A DNA stretch of 7,817 nucleotides from NCBI GenBank assembly GCA_900552195.1, contig URYO01000050.1, forward strand, positions 1 to 7,817, in the 5' to 3' direction. This DNA is from an uncultured Sutterella sp. GTDB taxonomy: Bacteria > Pseudomonadota > Gammaproteobacteria > Burkholderiales > Burkholderiaceae_F. Positions 1 to 6,209 of this stretch are shown in pieces. The notes under the pieces are model-generated. The model was not told the DNA's origin, made no database searches, and was given only the letters and a program-made list of their open reading frames with translations. Each line of letters opens with the position of its first letter. The stretch's first letter is position 1. The position numbers were made by a program, and so were the translations under genes.

Positions 1-77
1 ACGTATTGGTGGATATCAATGCTACTTTTAACAATGGTAAGACCAATCTGATTATCGGTCAGAGCGGTTCCGGGAAG
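1..77 (+). pseudogene. Fragment of an ABC-transporter ATP-binding protein, probably foreign to this contig
   Basis: Reading from base 3, 25 open codons give VLVDINATFNNGKTNLIIGQ followed by SGSGK. This is the stretch of an ABC ATPase leading up to and including the Walker A nucleotide-binding loop. The next codons are GCC and then TGA, where a Thr or Ser (GKT/GKS) is expected, so the gene is broken exactly at the motif. There is no start codon in the window. From memory, the wording before the Walker A loop resembles Mla-type ABC ATPases of Bacteroidales. It is more AT-rich than the recJ gene beside it. The scrap joins recJ at a 17-base stretch that both genes could share (61-77). I infer that it comes from a different genome and was joined by assembly or amplification error. 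A real rearrangement is possible but less likely. Confidence 0.75.
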
Positions 78-1546
78 GCCTGACCCCAGACATGTTTGCG
101 GATGGCTTCAACGAGTTCAATGTTGAAGTCAGAAGCCCTGAGCTCGCCGTCTGTGACGATGTTGCGTTCGAACATTTCAGGATCGGAAAGTTCTTTAACG
201 GCGCGGGCAAAGAGTTCTTTGAATTCATCAAAAGCATCTTTGCGGATCGTAAGGCCTGCAGCCATAGCATGACCGCCGAATTTCAGGATCAGCCCCGGTT
301 TGAGCTTGCTGACGCGGTCTAAGGCATCGCGCAGATGAATGCCGGGGATGGAGCGCCCCGAACCTTTGAGGACATGTTCACCGTTTTCTTCCGACGGAGC
401 AAAAGCGATCACCGGGCGGTAAGTCTGTTCTTTGATGCGGGAGGCCACTAAACCGATGATTCCGGCGTGCCAGTCATCGCCCTTAAGGACGATGGAATTG
501 CTGTCATCGACGGAAATTGTCTGCAGGGACAGAATTGCATCGGACTGCATAGAAACTTCGCGATTGCGGCGTTCGGCATTGATTTGATCGAGCTCTTTTG
601 CATAGAAGAGCGCGGTGTTGTAGTCGTAGCTTGTCAGGCATTCAACACCTTTATTGATGCTGTCCAAGCGGCCTGCAGCGTTGATGCGGGGTCCGAGAAT
701 GTAGCCCAAGTCATTGGCGCAAATGCGGTGGGCATTCTTACCTGCTACGGAAAGCAGGGCGCTCACGCCCGGCTGCATTTTGCCGGCGCGAATGCTGTCT
801 AAACCCTTGGAAACGAGGATCCGGTTGTTGCGGTCCAGCGGGACAACGTCGGCAACCGTACCCAAAGCCACCAAATCAATGAGATGCTGGAGATTCGGCT
901 GTTTTCCGTTCGGATAGGCTCCTTTGGCGCGGAGTGCGGAGCGCACGGCGATCAACACGTAAAAGATGACGCCCACACCGGCTAAAGATTTGCTCGGGAA
1001 GGCGTCACCGCGCTGATTCGGGTTGACGACGAGGGTGTCGGGAATTTCATCGCCCGGCAAATGGTGATCGGTGACAACTGTCTCGATGCCGAGGGTTTTG
1101 GCGTGTTCGACCGCAGCCACCGAAGAAATTCCGTTGTCCACGGTAATGATGAACTCGGCGCCGGCAGCTGCAGCTCGATCGACAAGCTGAGGAGACAGAC
1201 CGTAACCGTCCTTGTCGCGGTCCGGGATTAAATAAGAGACGTTGAAGGCGCCGAGCGCCTGAAGTCCCAGGATGCCGACAGAAACAGCGGTCGCACCGTC
1301 ACAGTCATAGTCGCCGATGATCACGATCTTTTTCTGTTTCCAGATTGCATCGGCGATGGCTTCTCCGGCTTCTTTGCAGTTTTTAAGATCCCACGGAGAA
1401 AGCATCTCCTTGAATTCATAATCAAGGTCGGACGGGCTTGTGACGTGTCTGGCCGCTAAAGCGCGGGCCAGCGGTTCGGGAAAGCCGCGGTTGGTGAGCG
1501 CCTGAACGACATTTCGGTCAAATCGGCGAATCGTTATTTTGGTCAT
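59..1546 (-). CDS. recJ: Single-stranded-DNA-specific exonuclease RecJ, C-terminus missing at a junction
   Basis: RecJ degrades single-stranded DNA 5' to 3' in the RecF recombination pathway and in mismatch and base-excision repair. The DHH phosphoesterase domain shows DYDCDG at residues 79-84 (more often DYDADG or DFDADG), VDNG at 136-139, DHH at 160-162 and GTVADVVPL at 229-237. The DHHA1 half shows DWHAGIIGLVASR at 358-370, GSGRS at 395-399 and GGHAMAAG at 424-431. The visible protein is 495 residues, against about 560-580 for typical RecJ. It ends at GQAFPEPL, where family members continue with a Phe and the rest of the OB domain. The TGA at 59-61 lies in the foreign sequence at the left edge and is not a natural stop. 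The start is ATG at 1546, 13 bases after the stop of the rpfE-like gene, so the two are probably co-transcribed. The ribosome site is weak. Family assignment is secure. Confidence 0.96.
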   Translation of the reverse strand: MTKITIRRFDRNVVQALTNRGFPEPLARALAARHVTSPSDLDYEFKEMLSPWDLKNCKEAGEAIADAIWKQKKIVIIGDYDCDGATAVSVGILGLQALGAFNVSYLIPDRDKDGYGLSPQLVDRAAAAGAEFIITVDNGISSVAAVEHAKTLGIETVVTDHHLPGDEIPDTLVVNPNQRGDAFPSKSLAGVGVIFYVLIAVRSALRAKGAYPNGKQPNLQHLIDLVALGTVADVVPLDRNNRILVSKGLDSIRAGKMQPGVSALLSVAGKNAHRICANDLGYILGPRINAAGRLDSINKGVECLTSYDYNTALFYAKELDQINAERRNREVSMQSDAILSLQTISVDDSNSIVLKGDDWHAGIIGLVASRIKEQTYRPVIAFAPSEENGEHVLKGSGRSIPGIHLRDALDRVSKLKPGLILKFGGHAMAAGLTIRKDAFDEFKELFARAVKELSDPEMFERNIVTDGELRASDFNIELVEAIRKHVWGQAFPEPL

Positions 1547-1559
1547 AACTTTTTTGTTT

Positions 1560-2603
1560 TTAGCGGCCGGAGTTCAGCCATGCTTCGGTGTAGTTTTTAG
1601 GACTCTTCCAAAAGGCAAAAGAAGACTTTTGTTCCTGAAGTTTTTCAATGACGCTGACGCGCAGACCGTCGGAAGCGACCACGCGGGGATGATATTTCTC
1701 AAATCCTTTTGCCGTGGCCGTGAGATGCTCCATGCGTTCAACGGCGCGTGTCCAGGAGGCGTTCCAGCGGGCGGGATCTGTTTTGACAGTCGGATCGTTA
1801 AACTCGTCGAGGATGCAGAAGCGGTCGCCTTCAGGGCAGTCAGGCCAAGCGGCCGTCGAAGATTTAATGTAGGCCCGCGCAATGCCCGCCGCCTCAGCGA
1901 TGCCGCGAATCGTGGGATCGCTTGTCAGAGCACAGCGAATCTGAGTGTAAGGTAGGAGCTGCTCCTCAAAAGCACCGCCGTTGATCCAAAAACCTTCAAC
2001 CGGTGGCTGTCCGGCTTTTACTCGGAATTCATTGAAAGCGCTTTTTGCAAGGCTATCTTCAATGGCTCGAGTGATTTCACTCCATTCAGCGGCCTCGGGG
2101 CCGGCAGCCTGCGCCGGTTCTTTGTTTTCCTGGGCAAGCCACGGAGCAATCAGAACTTGCCATGCTTTCTTGCGCGCAAGGAAAAAGCGTCCGTCCAAAA
2201 CCTGCACTTCAAAATCAAATTGACGAGCGACTGGATTCAAAAGATCTCTCAGATCGCATTCTTCATCGATATCAAAGATGTCGCCGGCGCTTTTAAGCAC
2301 GCCGTTTTCTTTGCGGTAGCCGTTTAGGGCCCAAAATTCCTGATGAACTTTCGGACCTCCGAGACCCTTCCAGAGATAAGGAGCGGTCGGGGCTAGATTT
2401 TCGCGCTGAGTCAGCAGCATCCATACCCACTGTATCGAAGCAAAACCGCTGAGCGCCGGGTTTTCAAAAATCGTGGCGACCCTCGGTTCTCCGAAACCGT
2501 CAAGGAAATTTCGCAAAATGGGCGGATAGGCGTCCTTTCCTAACGCTTTAATCTCATTAGGAGAAGGCAGTGAATTGGGCAATAAAAATATACATGCGGG
2601 CAT
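1560..2603 (-). CDS. RpfE-like protein (annotated as a cofactor-independent phosphoglycerate-mutase-type protein in some genomes)
   Basis: The 347-residue protein has no signal peptide or membrane segment. Two things suggest the RpfE family. First, NEFRVKAGQPPVEGFWINGG at 191-210 resembles the family pattern of Asn-Glu, Arg, Ala-Gly-x-Pro-x-Asn and a Trp-x-x-Gly-Gly segment. Second, it lies directly upstream of recJ; in Xanthomonas rpfE is next to recJ in the rpf cluster (recalled, not checked). The N-terminus (MPACIFLLPNSLPSPNEIKA) is also in style for that family. The biochemical role is not settled. The phosphoglycerate-mutase label is inherited from annotation, and I see no obvious alkaline-phosphatase-type metal site here. 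The start at 2603 has a poor, very close AAGG, so initiation is probably weak. The gene points away from lolC across a 66-base gap and is followed by recJ after 13 bases. The family call is moderate, and the function is unknown. Confidence 0.62.
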   Translation of the reverse strand: MPACIFLLPNSLPSPNEIKALGKDAYPPILRNFLDGFGEPRVATIFENPALSGFASIQWVWMLLTQRENLAPTAPYLWKGLGGPKVHQEFWALNGYRKENGVLKSAGDIFDIDEECDLRDLLNPVARQFDFEVQVLDGRFFLARKKAWQVLIAPWLAQENKEPAQAAGPEAAEWSEITRAIEDSLAKSAFNEFRVKAGQPPVEGFWINGGAFEEQLLPYTQIRCALTSDPTIRGIAEAAGIARAYIKSSTAAWPDCPEGDRFCILDEFNDPTVKTDPARWNASWTRAVERMEHLTATAKGFEKYHPRVVASDGLRVSVIEKLQEQKSSFAFWKSPKNYTEAWLNSGR

Positions 2604-2669
2604 AGCCTTAAATTCTAATTGTTTGATCTCACAGCTAGAATAGCCTGAACGTTTAGTTGGATAAAATTT
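2604..2669. promoter_or_regulatory. Divergent promoter region between the rpfE-like/recJ unit and the lolC-lolD-tatD unit
   Basis: This 66-base gap separates two head-to-head units, so both promoters should lie in or near it. It is clearly more AT-rich than the flanking genes. TAGAAT occurs at 2636-2641 on the plus strand, and the same hexamer is read on the minus strand from 2612-2617. Both resemble a -10 box, but I found no convincing -35 hexamer at 16-18 bases from either. The region call rests on gene layout; no exact promoter is claimed. No operator-like palindrome is evident. Confidence 0.45.
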
Positions 2670-3944
2670 GTGAAAAATAAACCTTTATCCGGTCTGCCCT
2701 TCGAGTGGATGATCGGTCTGCGATACACACTGTCGCGCCGCAAAGGACGCAGCGACGGATTCGTATCGTTCATATCAGCCATGTCCATGGCTTCCATCGC
2801 CTTGGGCGTCATGGCCCTCATCATAGTCTTATCCGTGATGAACGGGTTCCAGAAAGAAGTTCGAGACAAGATGCTCTCCGTGCTTTCGCATGCCGAAGTG
2901 CTGTCGATCGGAGCTCCGATTCCGGACTGGCAGAAGACTGCCGCAGAACTGAAGAAGCAGCAGCCGGAGATCATCGGCGCAGCGCCTTTCTTAAGAGGGC
3001 AGGGGCTGCTGACAAGCGGCACCAACGTACGCGGTGTCCAGCTCAACGGTATTGATCCTGAGACGGAATCTCAGGTCAGCGACGTCGCAAAAAACATGAA
3101 GATCGGACAGCTGTCCGACTTAAAGCCCGGTGAATTCAAGATCATTCTCGGCACGGACTTAGCCAGAATGCTCGGCGTGATCCCCGGAGAAAAGGTCAAC
3201 GTGATGGTGCCTCAGGGACAGTTCACGCCGGCCGGAACCATGCCCCGCATGCGCCAGTTCACGGTCGCAGGCGTCTTTATTTCCGGCCACTACGAGTTTG
3301 ACAGCGCAATGAGCTTCATCAATCTCACGGACGCCGAAAAACTCATGCGTACTCAAACACCCGGAGGCATTCGACTGAAGCTCTCCAACATGCAGGATGC
3401 ACCGAGAGTCGCCGCTGAACTCAATAATCAAATGCCGCCGGGTCTTTTGGCAACCGATTGGTCTCGTCAGAATCGGACTTGGTTTGCGGCCGTTCAGGTC
3501 GAAAAACGCATGATGGGCATCATTTTGTTCCTGATCGTTTTAGTCGGCGCATTTGGTCTGGTCTCTTCTTTAGTGATGACCGTCAACTCTAAACGCAGTG
3601 ACATCGCAATCCTTCGAACCCAAGGTGCAACGCGCGGTTCGATCATGCGCATCTTTATGGTTCAGGGCGCTTTCATCGGAACCGCAGGCGTGCTGATCGG
3701 TGTCGGCGTAGGACTCCTCATTGCCAGCAATGTAGACTCTATCGTGGGTGCGATTGAACAGCTGTTCGGCGTTCAGTTCCTGCCCAAAGAAATCTACTTT
3801 ATCTCGGCAATGCCGAGTGATCCGAGGGCATCCGATGTGATCCCGATCGCTGTCTTTTCTTTCCTTCTGGCTCTTGCGGCAACCGTCTATCCGAGCTGGA
3901 GAGCGGCAAATATTCAACCGGCTGAGGCACTGAGGTATGAATAA
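2670..3944 (+). CDS. lolC: Lipoprotein-releasing ABC transporter permease, LolC/LolE family
   Basis: This is the inner-membrane permease that, with LolD, extracts outer-membrane lipoproteins from the inner membrane and hands them to LolA. The 424 residues match the family's usual length (about 400-420). Hydrophobic segments lie at about 40-60, 282-304, 330-352 and 390-408, the four-helix FtsX/MacB-type layout. The large periplasmic domain between the first two contains MPRMRQFTVAGVF at 191-203 followed by GHYEF and DS at 207-212. The end YPSWRAANIQPAEALRYE is typical. The start is GTG at 2670. It puts the family-typical (L)PFEWMIGLRYT about ten residues in, and a GGA lies 8 bases upstream. 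The gene overlaps lolD by 8 bases. Only one LolC/E permease is seen here. If no lolE exists elsewhere, it would act as a homodimer (LolF-like), so the symbol marks the family and not proven orthology. Confidence 0.93.
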   Translation: MKNKPLSGLPFEWMIGLRYTLSRRKGRSDGFVSFISAMSMASIALGVMALIIVLSVMNGFQKEVRDKMLSVLSHAEVLSIGAPIPDWQKTAAELKKQQPEIIGAAPFLRGQGLLTSGTNVRGVQLNGIDPETESQVSDVAKNMKIGQLSDLKPGEFKIILGTDLARMLGVIPGEKVNVMVPQGQFTPAGTMPRMRQFTVAGVFISGHYEFDSAMSFINLTDAEKLMRTQTPGGIRLKLSNMQDAPRVAAELNNQMPPGLLATDWSRQNRTWFAAVQVEKRMMGIILFLIVLVGAFGLVSSLVMTVNSKRSDIAILRTQGATRGSIMRIFMVQGAFIGTAGVLIGVGVGLLIASNVDSIVGAIEQLFGVQFLPKEIYFISAMPSDPRASDVIPIAVFSFLLALAATVYPSWRAANIQPAEALRYE

Positions 3945-4626
3945 CAACGTCGTATTAAAGGCTCTCGGCCTGCAGAAAAGCTATAAAGAGGGCGGCCGAC
4001 TGTTGCATGTTTTGAAAGACGTCAATCTGGAAGTTCACGAGGGCGAGTCGGTGGCAATCGTGGGCACGTCCGGCTCCGGAAAAACAACGCTCCTGCAGTG
4101 CATCGGCGGTCTGGACCGTTTTGATAAAGGTTTGATCGAAATCGGCGGAGAAAACATCGCCGAACTCTCCGAGCAGCGTTTAACCGAGCTGCGCAACCGC
4201 AAACTCGGCTTTGTGTATCAGTTCCATCATCTGCTGCCGGAATTTACGGCCATGGAAAACGTGGCCATGCCGCTCAAAATTCGGCGTGAAAAAGCGTCTG
4301 TCGCTCAAAAGAGGGCTGAAAGCCTGCTAAAAGCAATGGGACTTGCTGATCGCGCCGATCATCTGCCGAGCCAGCTGTCCGGCGGCGAACGTCAGCGTGT
4401 CGCTATCGCCCGAGCAGTCAGCGGCTCCCCGCTGTGTCTTCTGGCCGATGAGCCCACCGGCAACCTGGACGGCGAGACGGCTGAGGTTGTCATCGACTAC
4501 CTGCTCAAATTGTCGTCCTCTCAGGGCTTGGCCCTGGTCATTGTGACGCATGATCCTGATATTGCCGCGCGATGCGATCGCGTTGTGCGTTTAAAGAACG
4601 GCTGCATCTTGCCAGAGGAAAATTAA
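3937..4626 (+). CDS. lolD: Lipoprotein-releasing system ATP-binding protein LolD
   Basis: This ABC ATPase powers LolC/E-driven release of lipoproteins from the inner membrane. All cassette motifs are present in order: Walker A GTSGSGKTT at 43-51, Q-loop glutamine at 95 within VYQFHHLLPEFTAMENV, signature LSGGERQ at 147-153, Walker B CLLADE at 167-172 leading into the D-loop GNLD at 175-178, and switch histidine 205 in VTHD. The QFHHLLPEFTA segment is characteristic of LolD as opposed to other MacB-type ATPases. The length of 229 residues is normal. The ATG at 3937 lies inside the last codons of lolC, giving an 8-base overlap. A GAGG at 3924-3927 gives a well-spaced ribosome site within lolC, so translation of the two is probably coupled. 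tatD begins right after its stop codon. Confidence 0.96.
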   Translation: MNNNVVLKALGLQKSYKEGGRLLHVLKDVNLEVHEGESVAIVGTSGSGKTTLLQCIGGLDRFDKGLIEIGGENIAELSEQRLTELRNRKLGFVYQFHHLLPEFTAMENVAMPLKIRREKASVAQKRAESLLKAMGLADRADHLPSQLSGGERQRVAIARAVSGSPLCLLADEPTGNLDGETAEVVIDYLLKLSSSQGLALVIVTHDPDIAARCDRVVRLKNGCILPEEN

Positions 4627-5466
4627 ATGCTTCGCTGGATTGACACCCATAACCATCTGTTCGTTCTCTCGGAAGAGCAGCAGAAAAAAGAAGTTTGGGA
4701 GGCCAGCCGGGTCGGCGTCGTCTCTTCTTTGGTGTGCGCGGGCGGTGTCGATAATCTGAAAGATGCCCGGCGCTGTGCGTATGAACATGACCAAGCTTAC
4801 GCGTGCGGCATTCATCCGCTTTACATCAGATCTTCCTGGAAAGACGATCTGACAGCGTTGGAAGCTTTCCTGGAAGAGCATCAAGATGATCCTCGTTTAG
4901 CTGCGGTAGGCGAGTGCGGTCTGGATTTTTCTGCTGCCTGCAGCGTTCCGCATGACGTCCAGGAAGAAGTTTTTTCTGCTCAGTTAAAGTTTGCCCGTAA
5001 GTACGGCTTGCCGCTGAGTCTTCACGGCCGTGAAGCGATGGATATCGTCCTCAAATACATTCGTCGTTTGCCGCCGCAGCTCGGAATCATTCACGCCTTT
5101 AACGGAAGCATGGCTCAGGCGCAAGCGTTCCTGCAAAATGGTTTTAAGCTGGGCTACGGCGGAGCAATGACGTACGACGGCTCGAAACGTATTCGCAAAA
5201 TCTTGTCCGAGCTTCCCGATGATGCTTGGGTCCTAGAGACGGATTGTCCGGATATGCCCCCGAGCTGGGTGCGGGAACAAAATCAGAAGAACCCCGAAAG
5301 CGCCCTTGCGGACACGGCTCGCTACGGCGCGCTTGCCGCGGAGTTAAGAAATACGCCTGTGGGAAAAATTTCGGAGCAGAGCATTCAAAACACGCTTAAA
5401 GCGATCCCGAAATTCAGAGTGTTAATTTCCGCCTCCCGAGACGAAAAAAGTCCTTTTGTTTCCTAA
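4627..5466 (+). CDS. TatD-family metal-dependent hydrolase, YjjV-like
   Basis: TatD-family proteins are TIM-barrel metal enzymes with reported DNase activity. The metal ligands are visible: His8 and His10 in DTHNH, Glu96 in GECGLD, His133 in LHGREA, His156 in IHAFNGS and Asp206 in LETD. The GIHP motif is at 61-64. LETDCPDMPP at 203-212 is closer to E. coli YjjV (LETD-x-PDMP) than to TatD itself. The length of 279 residues is slightly above the usual 255-265, with the extra at the C-terminus. The ATG follows the lolD stop with no gap, and an AGAGGA at 4614-4619 inside lolD gives a 7-base spacing, so it is co-translated with the lipoprotein exporter genes. The final codons and stop (TAA at 5464-5466) lie in the left arm of the inverted repeat described separately. 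The physiological substrate cannot be told from sequence. Confidence 0.9.
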   Translation: MLRWIDTHNHLFVLSEEQQKKEVWEASRVGVVSSLVCAGGVDNLKDARRCAYEHDQAYACGIHPLYIRSSWKDDLTALEAFLEEHQDDPRLAAVGECGLDFSAACSVPHDVQEEVFSAQLKFARKYGLPLSLHGREAMDIVLKYIRRLPPQLGIIHAFNGSMAQAQAFLQNGFKLGYGGAMTYDGSKRIRKILSELPDDAWVLETDCPDMPPSWVREQNQKNPESALADTARYGALAAELRNTPVGKISEQSIQNTLKAIPKFRVLISASRDEKSPFVS

Positions 5467-5470
5467 AAGA

Positions 5471-5589
5471 AGCCTTTTGCTTGGCTAATATAAAGACTGT
5501 CTCGACGATCACGGTCGCCGAGTCGGGAGAATTTGTCCTCATAAATTGCCAAGGCCGGAAATGACATCCGGGTCTGCGGCAAAAACTCA
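5471..5589 (+). promoter_or_regulatory. Candidate structured 5' leader with two or three hairpins
   Basis: Inside the inverted repeat I can pair, by eye, three elements. (a) AGCC 5471-5474 with GGCT 5483-5486. (b) GACT 5495-5498 with AGTC 5521-5524, enclosing CGAC 5503-5506 with GTCG 5514-5517 around a 7-base loop. (c) TTGCC 5546-5550 with GGCAA 5578-5582, enclosing CCGGA 5555-5559 with TCCGG 5567-5571 around a 7-base loop. Element (c) is the strongest, and (a) is marginal. A TAATAT at 5486-5491 could be a -10 box, but no matching -35 is evident. There is no GC hairpin followed by a T run, so I do not call a terminator. It matches no riboswitch class I can recognise. Confidence 0.4.
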
Positions 5590-5596
5590 TTCTTTT

Positions 5597-5600
5597 AGGA
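5597..5600 (+). promoter_or_regulatory. Shine-Dalgarno site of the double-ACT gene, inside an inverted-repeat arm
   Basis: AGGA lies 7 bases before the GTG at 5608, the only well-spaced ribosome site for this gene, and supports that GTG as the start. It falls wholly within the right arm of the 13-base inverted repeat, so it would be base-paired whenever the two arms are together. Confidence 0.75.
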
Positions 5601-5607
5601 AATTAAC

Positions 5608-6189
5608 GTGAAGCGAATTTTAGTGGCTGTCACCGGTCCCGACAGCTTCGGTGTTGTTTACACAACCTCCGATACTCTGAACAAACTCGGCTGCTCCATC
5701 ATCGATATGGATCAAACGACGGTGAGAAACGAATACTCCGCCATCATGATCGTGGATAAGCCGGAGAGTGTTGGCGACGACGAAGTCGCAAAGATTATTA
5801 AAGAAGCACTGAAGGGCAAAGGCTTCGATATGTCCGTCCTCGTCCGCGATTACGTTCCGGGCGAAGCTACCGTCACACAGGGCGAACCGTTCGTCCTTAC
5901 GGTTGACGGCACTGACAGCAGAGATATTCTGACGGCATTTACCCGAGTGTTCTATGAGGGCCACATCAACATCGACAGTTTCAGAACGATTGAAGTAAAA
6001 CTGGACGATGCCGGCAATCCTCTGCCGCAGCCGCGTGTTCTTCTGGTGTTTGAAGTCACTGTTCCTCCCGAAGTGGACAGAAAGGCTCTGAGCAGAACTC
6101 TTTCCGACATCGCCCACGACCGTCATCTTTCCATGAGCATGCAGCACCGCCGAATTTTTGAAGCGGTTCATCGTGTGTCTATCGCTTAA
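5608..6189 (+). CDS. Double-ACT-domain protein, related to UPF0237
   Basis: ACT domains are small ligand-binding modules, often for amino acids. This cytosolic protein of 193 residues has two. The first spans about 3-80 and opens with VTGPDSFGVVYTTSDTLNKL and IIDMDQTTVRNEYSAIMIVD. The second spans about 94-190 and starts PFVLTVDGTDSRDILTAFTR. The N-terminal stretch and the C-terminal MQHRRIFEAVHRV (178-190) both resemble UPF0237, normally a single-domain protein of about 90 residues, so this looks like a duplicated or extended form. GcvR of E. coli is another two-ACT protein and a more distant alternative. The start is GTG at 5608 with AGGA 7 bases before it. The gene is followed after 20 bases by the UPF0210 gene, its usual neighbour in other bacteria (recalled). 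A sensory or regulatory role for that partner is inferred, and the ligand is unknown. Confidence 0.8.
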   Translation: MKRILVAVTGPDSFGVVYTTSDTLNKLGCSIIDMDQTTVRNEYSAIMIVDKPESVGDDEVAKIIKEALKGKGFDMSVLVRDYVPGEATVTQGEPFVLTVDGTDSRDILTAFTRVFYEGHINIDSFRTIEVKLDDAGNPLPQPRVLLVFEVTVPPEVDRKALSRTLSDIAHDRHLSMSMQHRRIFEAVHRVSIA

Positions 6190-6209
6190 TTCAAAAAGGA
6201 ATCAATCAA

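Larger units (their letters stand above)
5459..5602. repeat. Perfect 13-base inverted repeat bounding the tatD-ACT gap
   Basis: TTTCCTAAAAGAA at 5459-5471 is the exact reverse complement of TTCTTTTAGGAAA at 5590-5602, with 118 bases between the arms. The match stops at both ends of both arms. The left arm covers the last sense codon and stop of the tatD-like gene. The right arm contains the Shine-Dalgarno AGGA (5597-5600) of the next gene. As RNA it would form a 13-pair closing stem. As DNA it could instead be the ends of a small MITE-like insertion, but I see no flanking target duplication. Confidence 0.85.

Noticed and set aside
1471..1486. A near-copy of the junction word (GCGGTTCGGGAAAGCC) at the recJ start, because GFPEPL also occurs at residues 21-26 of RecJ
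   Set aside because: It differs from the junction word by small changes and encodes a normal part of the RecJ N-terminus. The left junction fits the C-terminal AFPEPL, so this is probably coincidence.
59..1546. A naturally truncated RecJ, or a new ABC-recJ system
   Set aside because: The break sits precisely at a 17-base word shared by two unrelated conserved motifs, which points to a chimeric join.
1539..1955. A 138-codon plus-strand open frame opposite the rpfE-like gene and the recJ start
   Set aside because: It is a shadow of the minus-strand rpfE-like gene, with a cysteine- and arginine-rich composition and no recognisable domain.
5471..5486. Hairpin AGCC/GGCT as a terminator of the lolC-lolD-tatD transcript
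   Set aside because: The stem is only 4 pairs and is not followed by a T run.
5459..5602. A MITE or insertion remnant bounded by 13-base terminal repeats
   Set aside because: No target-site duplication flanks the arms, and both arms carry functional gene signals (a stop codon and a Shine-Dalgarno), which fits a regulatory stem better. Not fully excluded.
5620..6171. A 183-codon open frame antisense to the double-ACT gene
   Set aside because: It mirrors the ACT gene almost exactly, resembles no family I know, and has no ribosome site.
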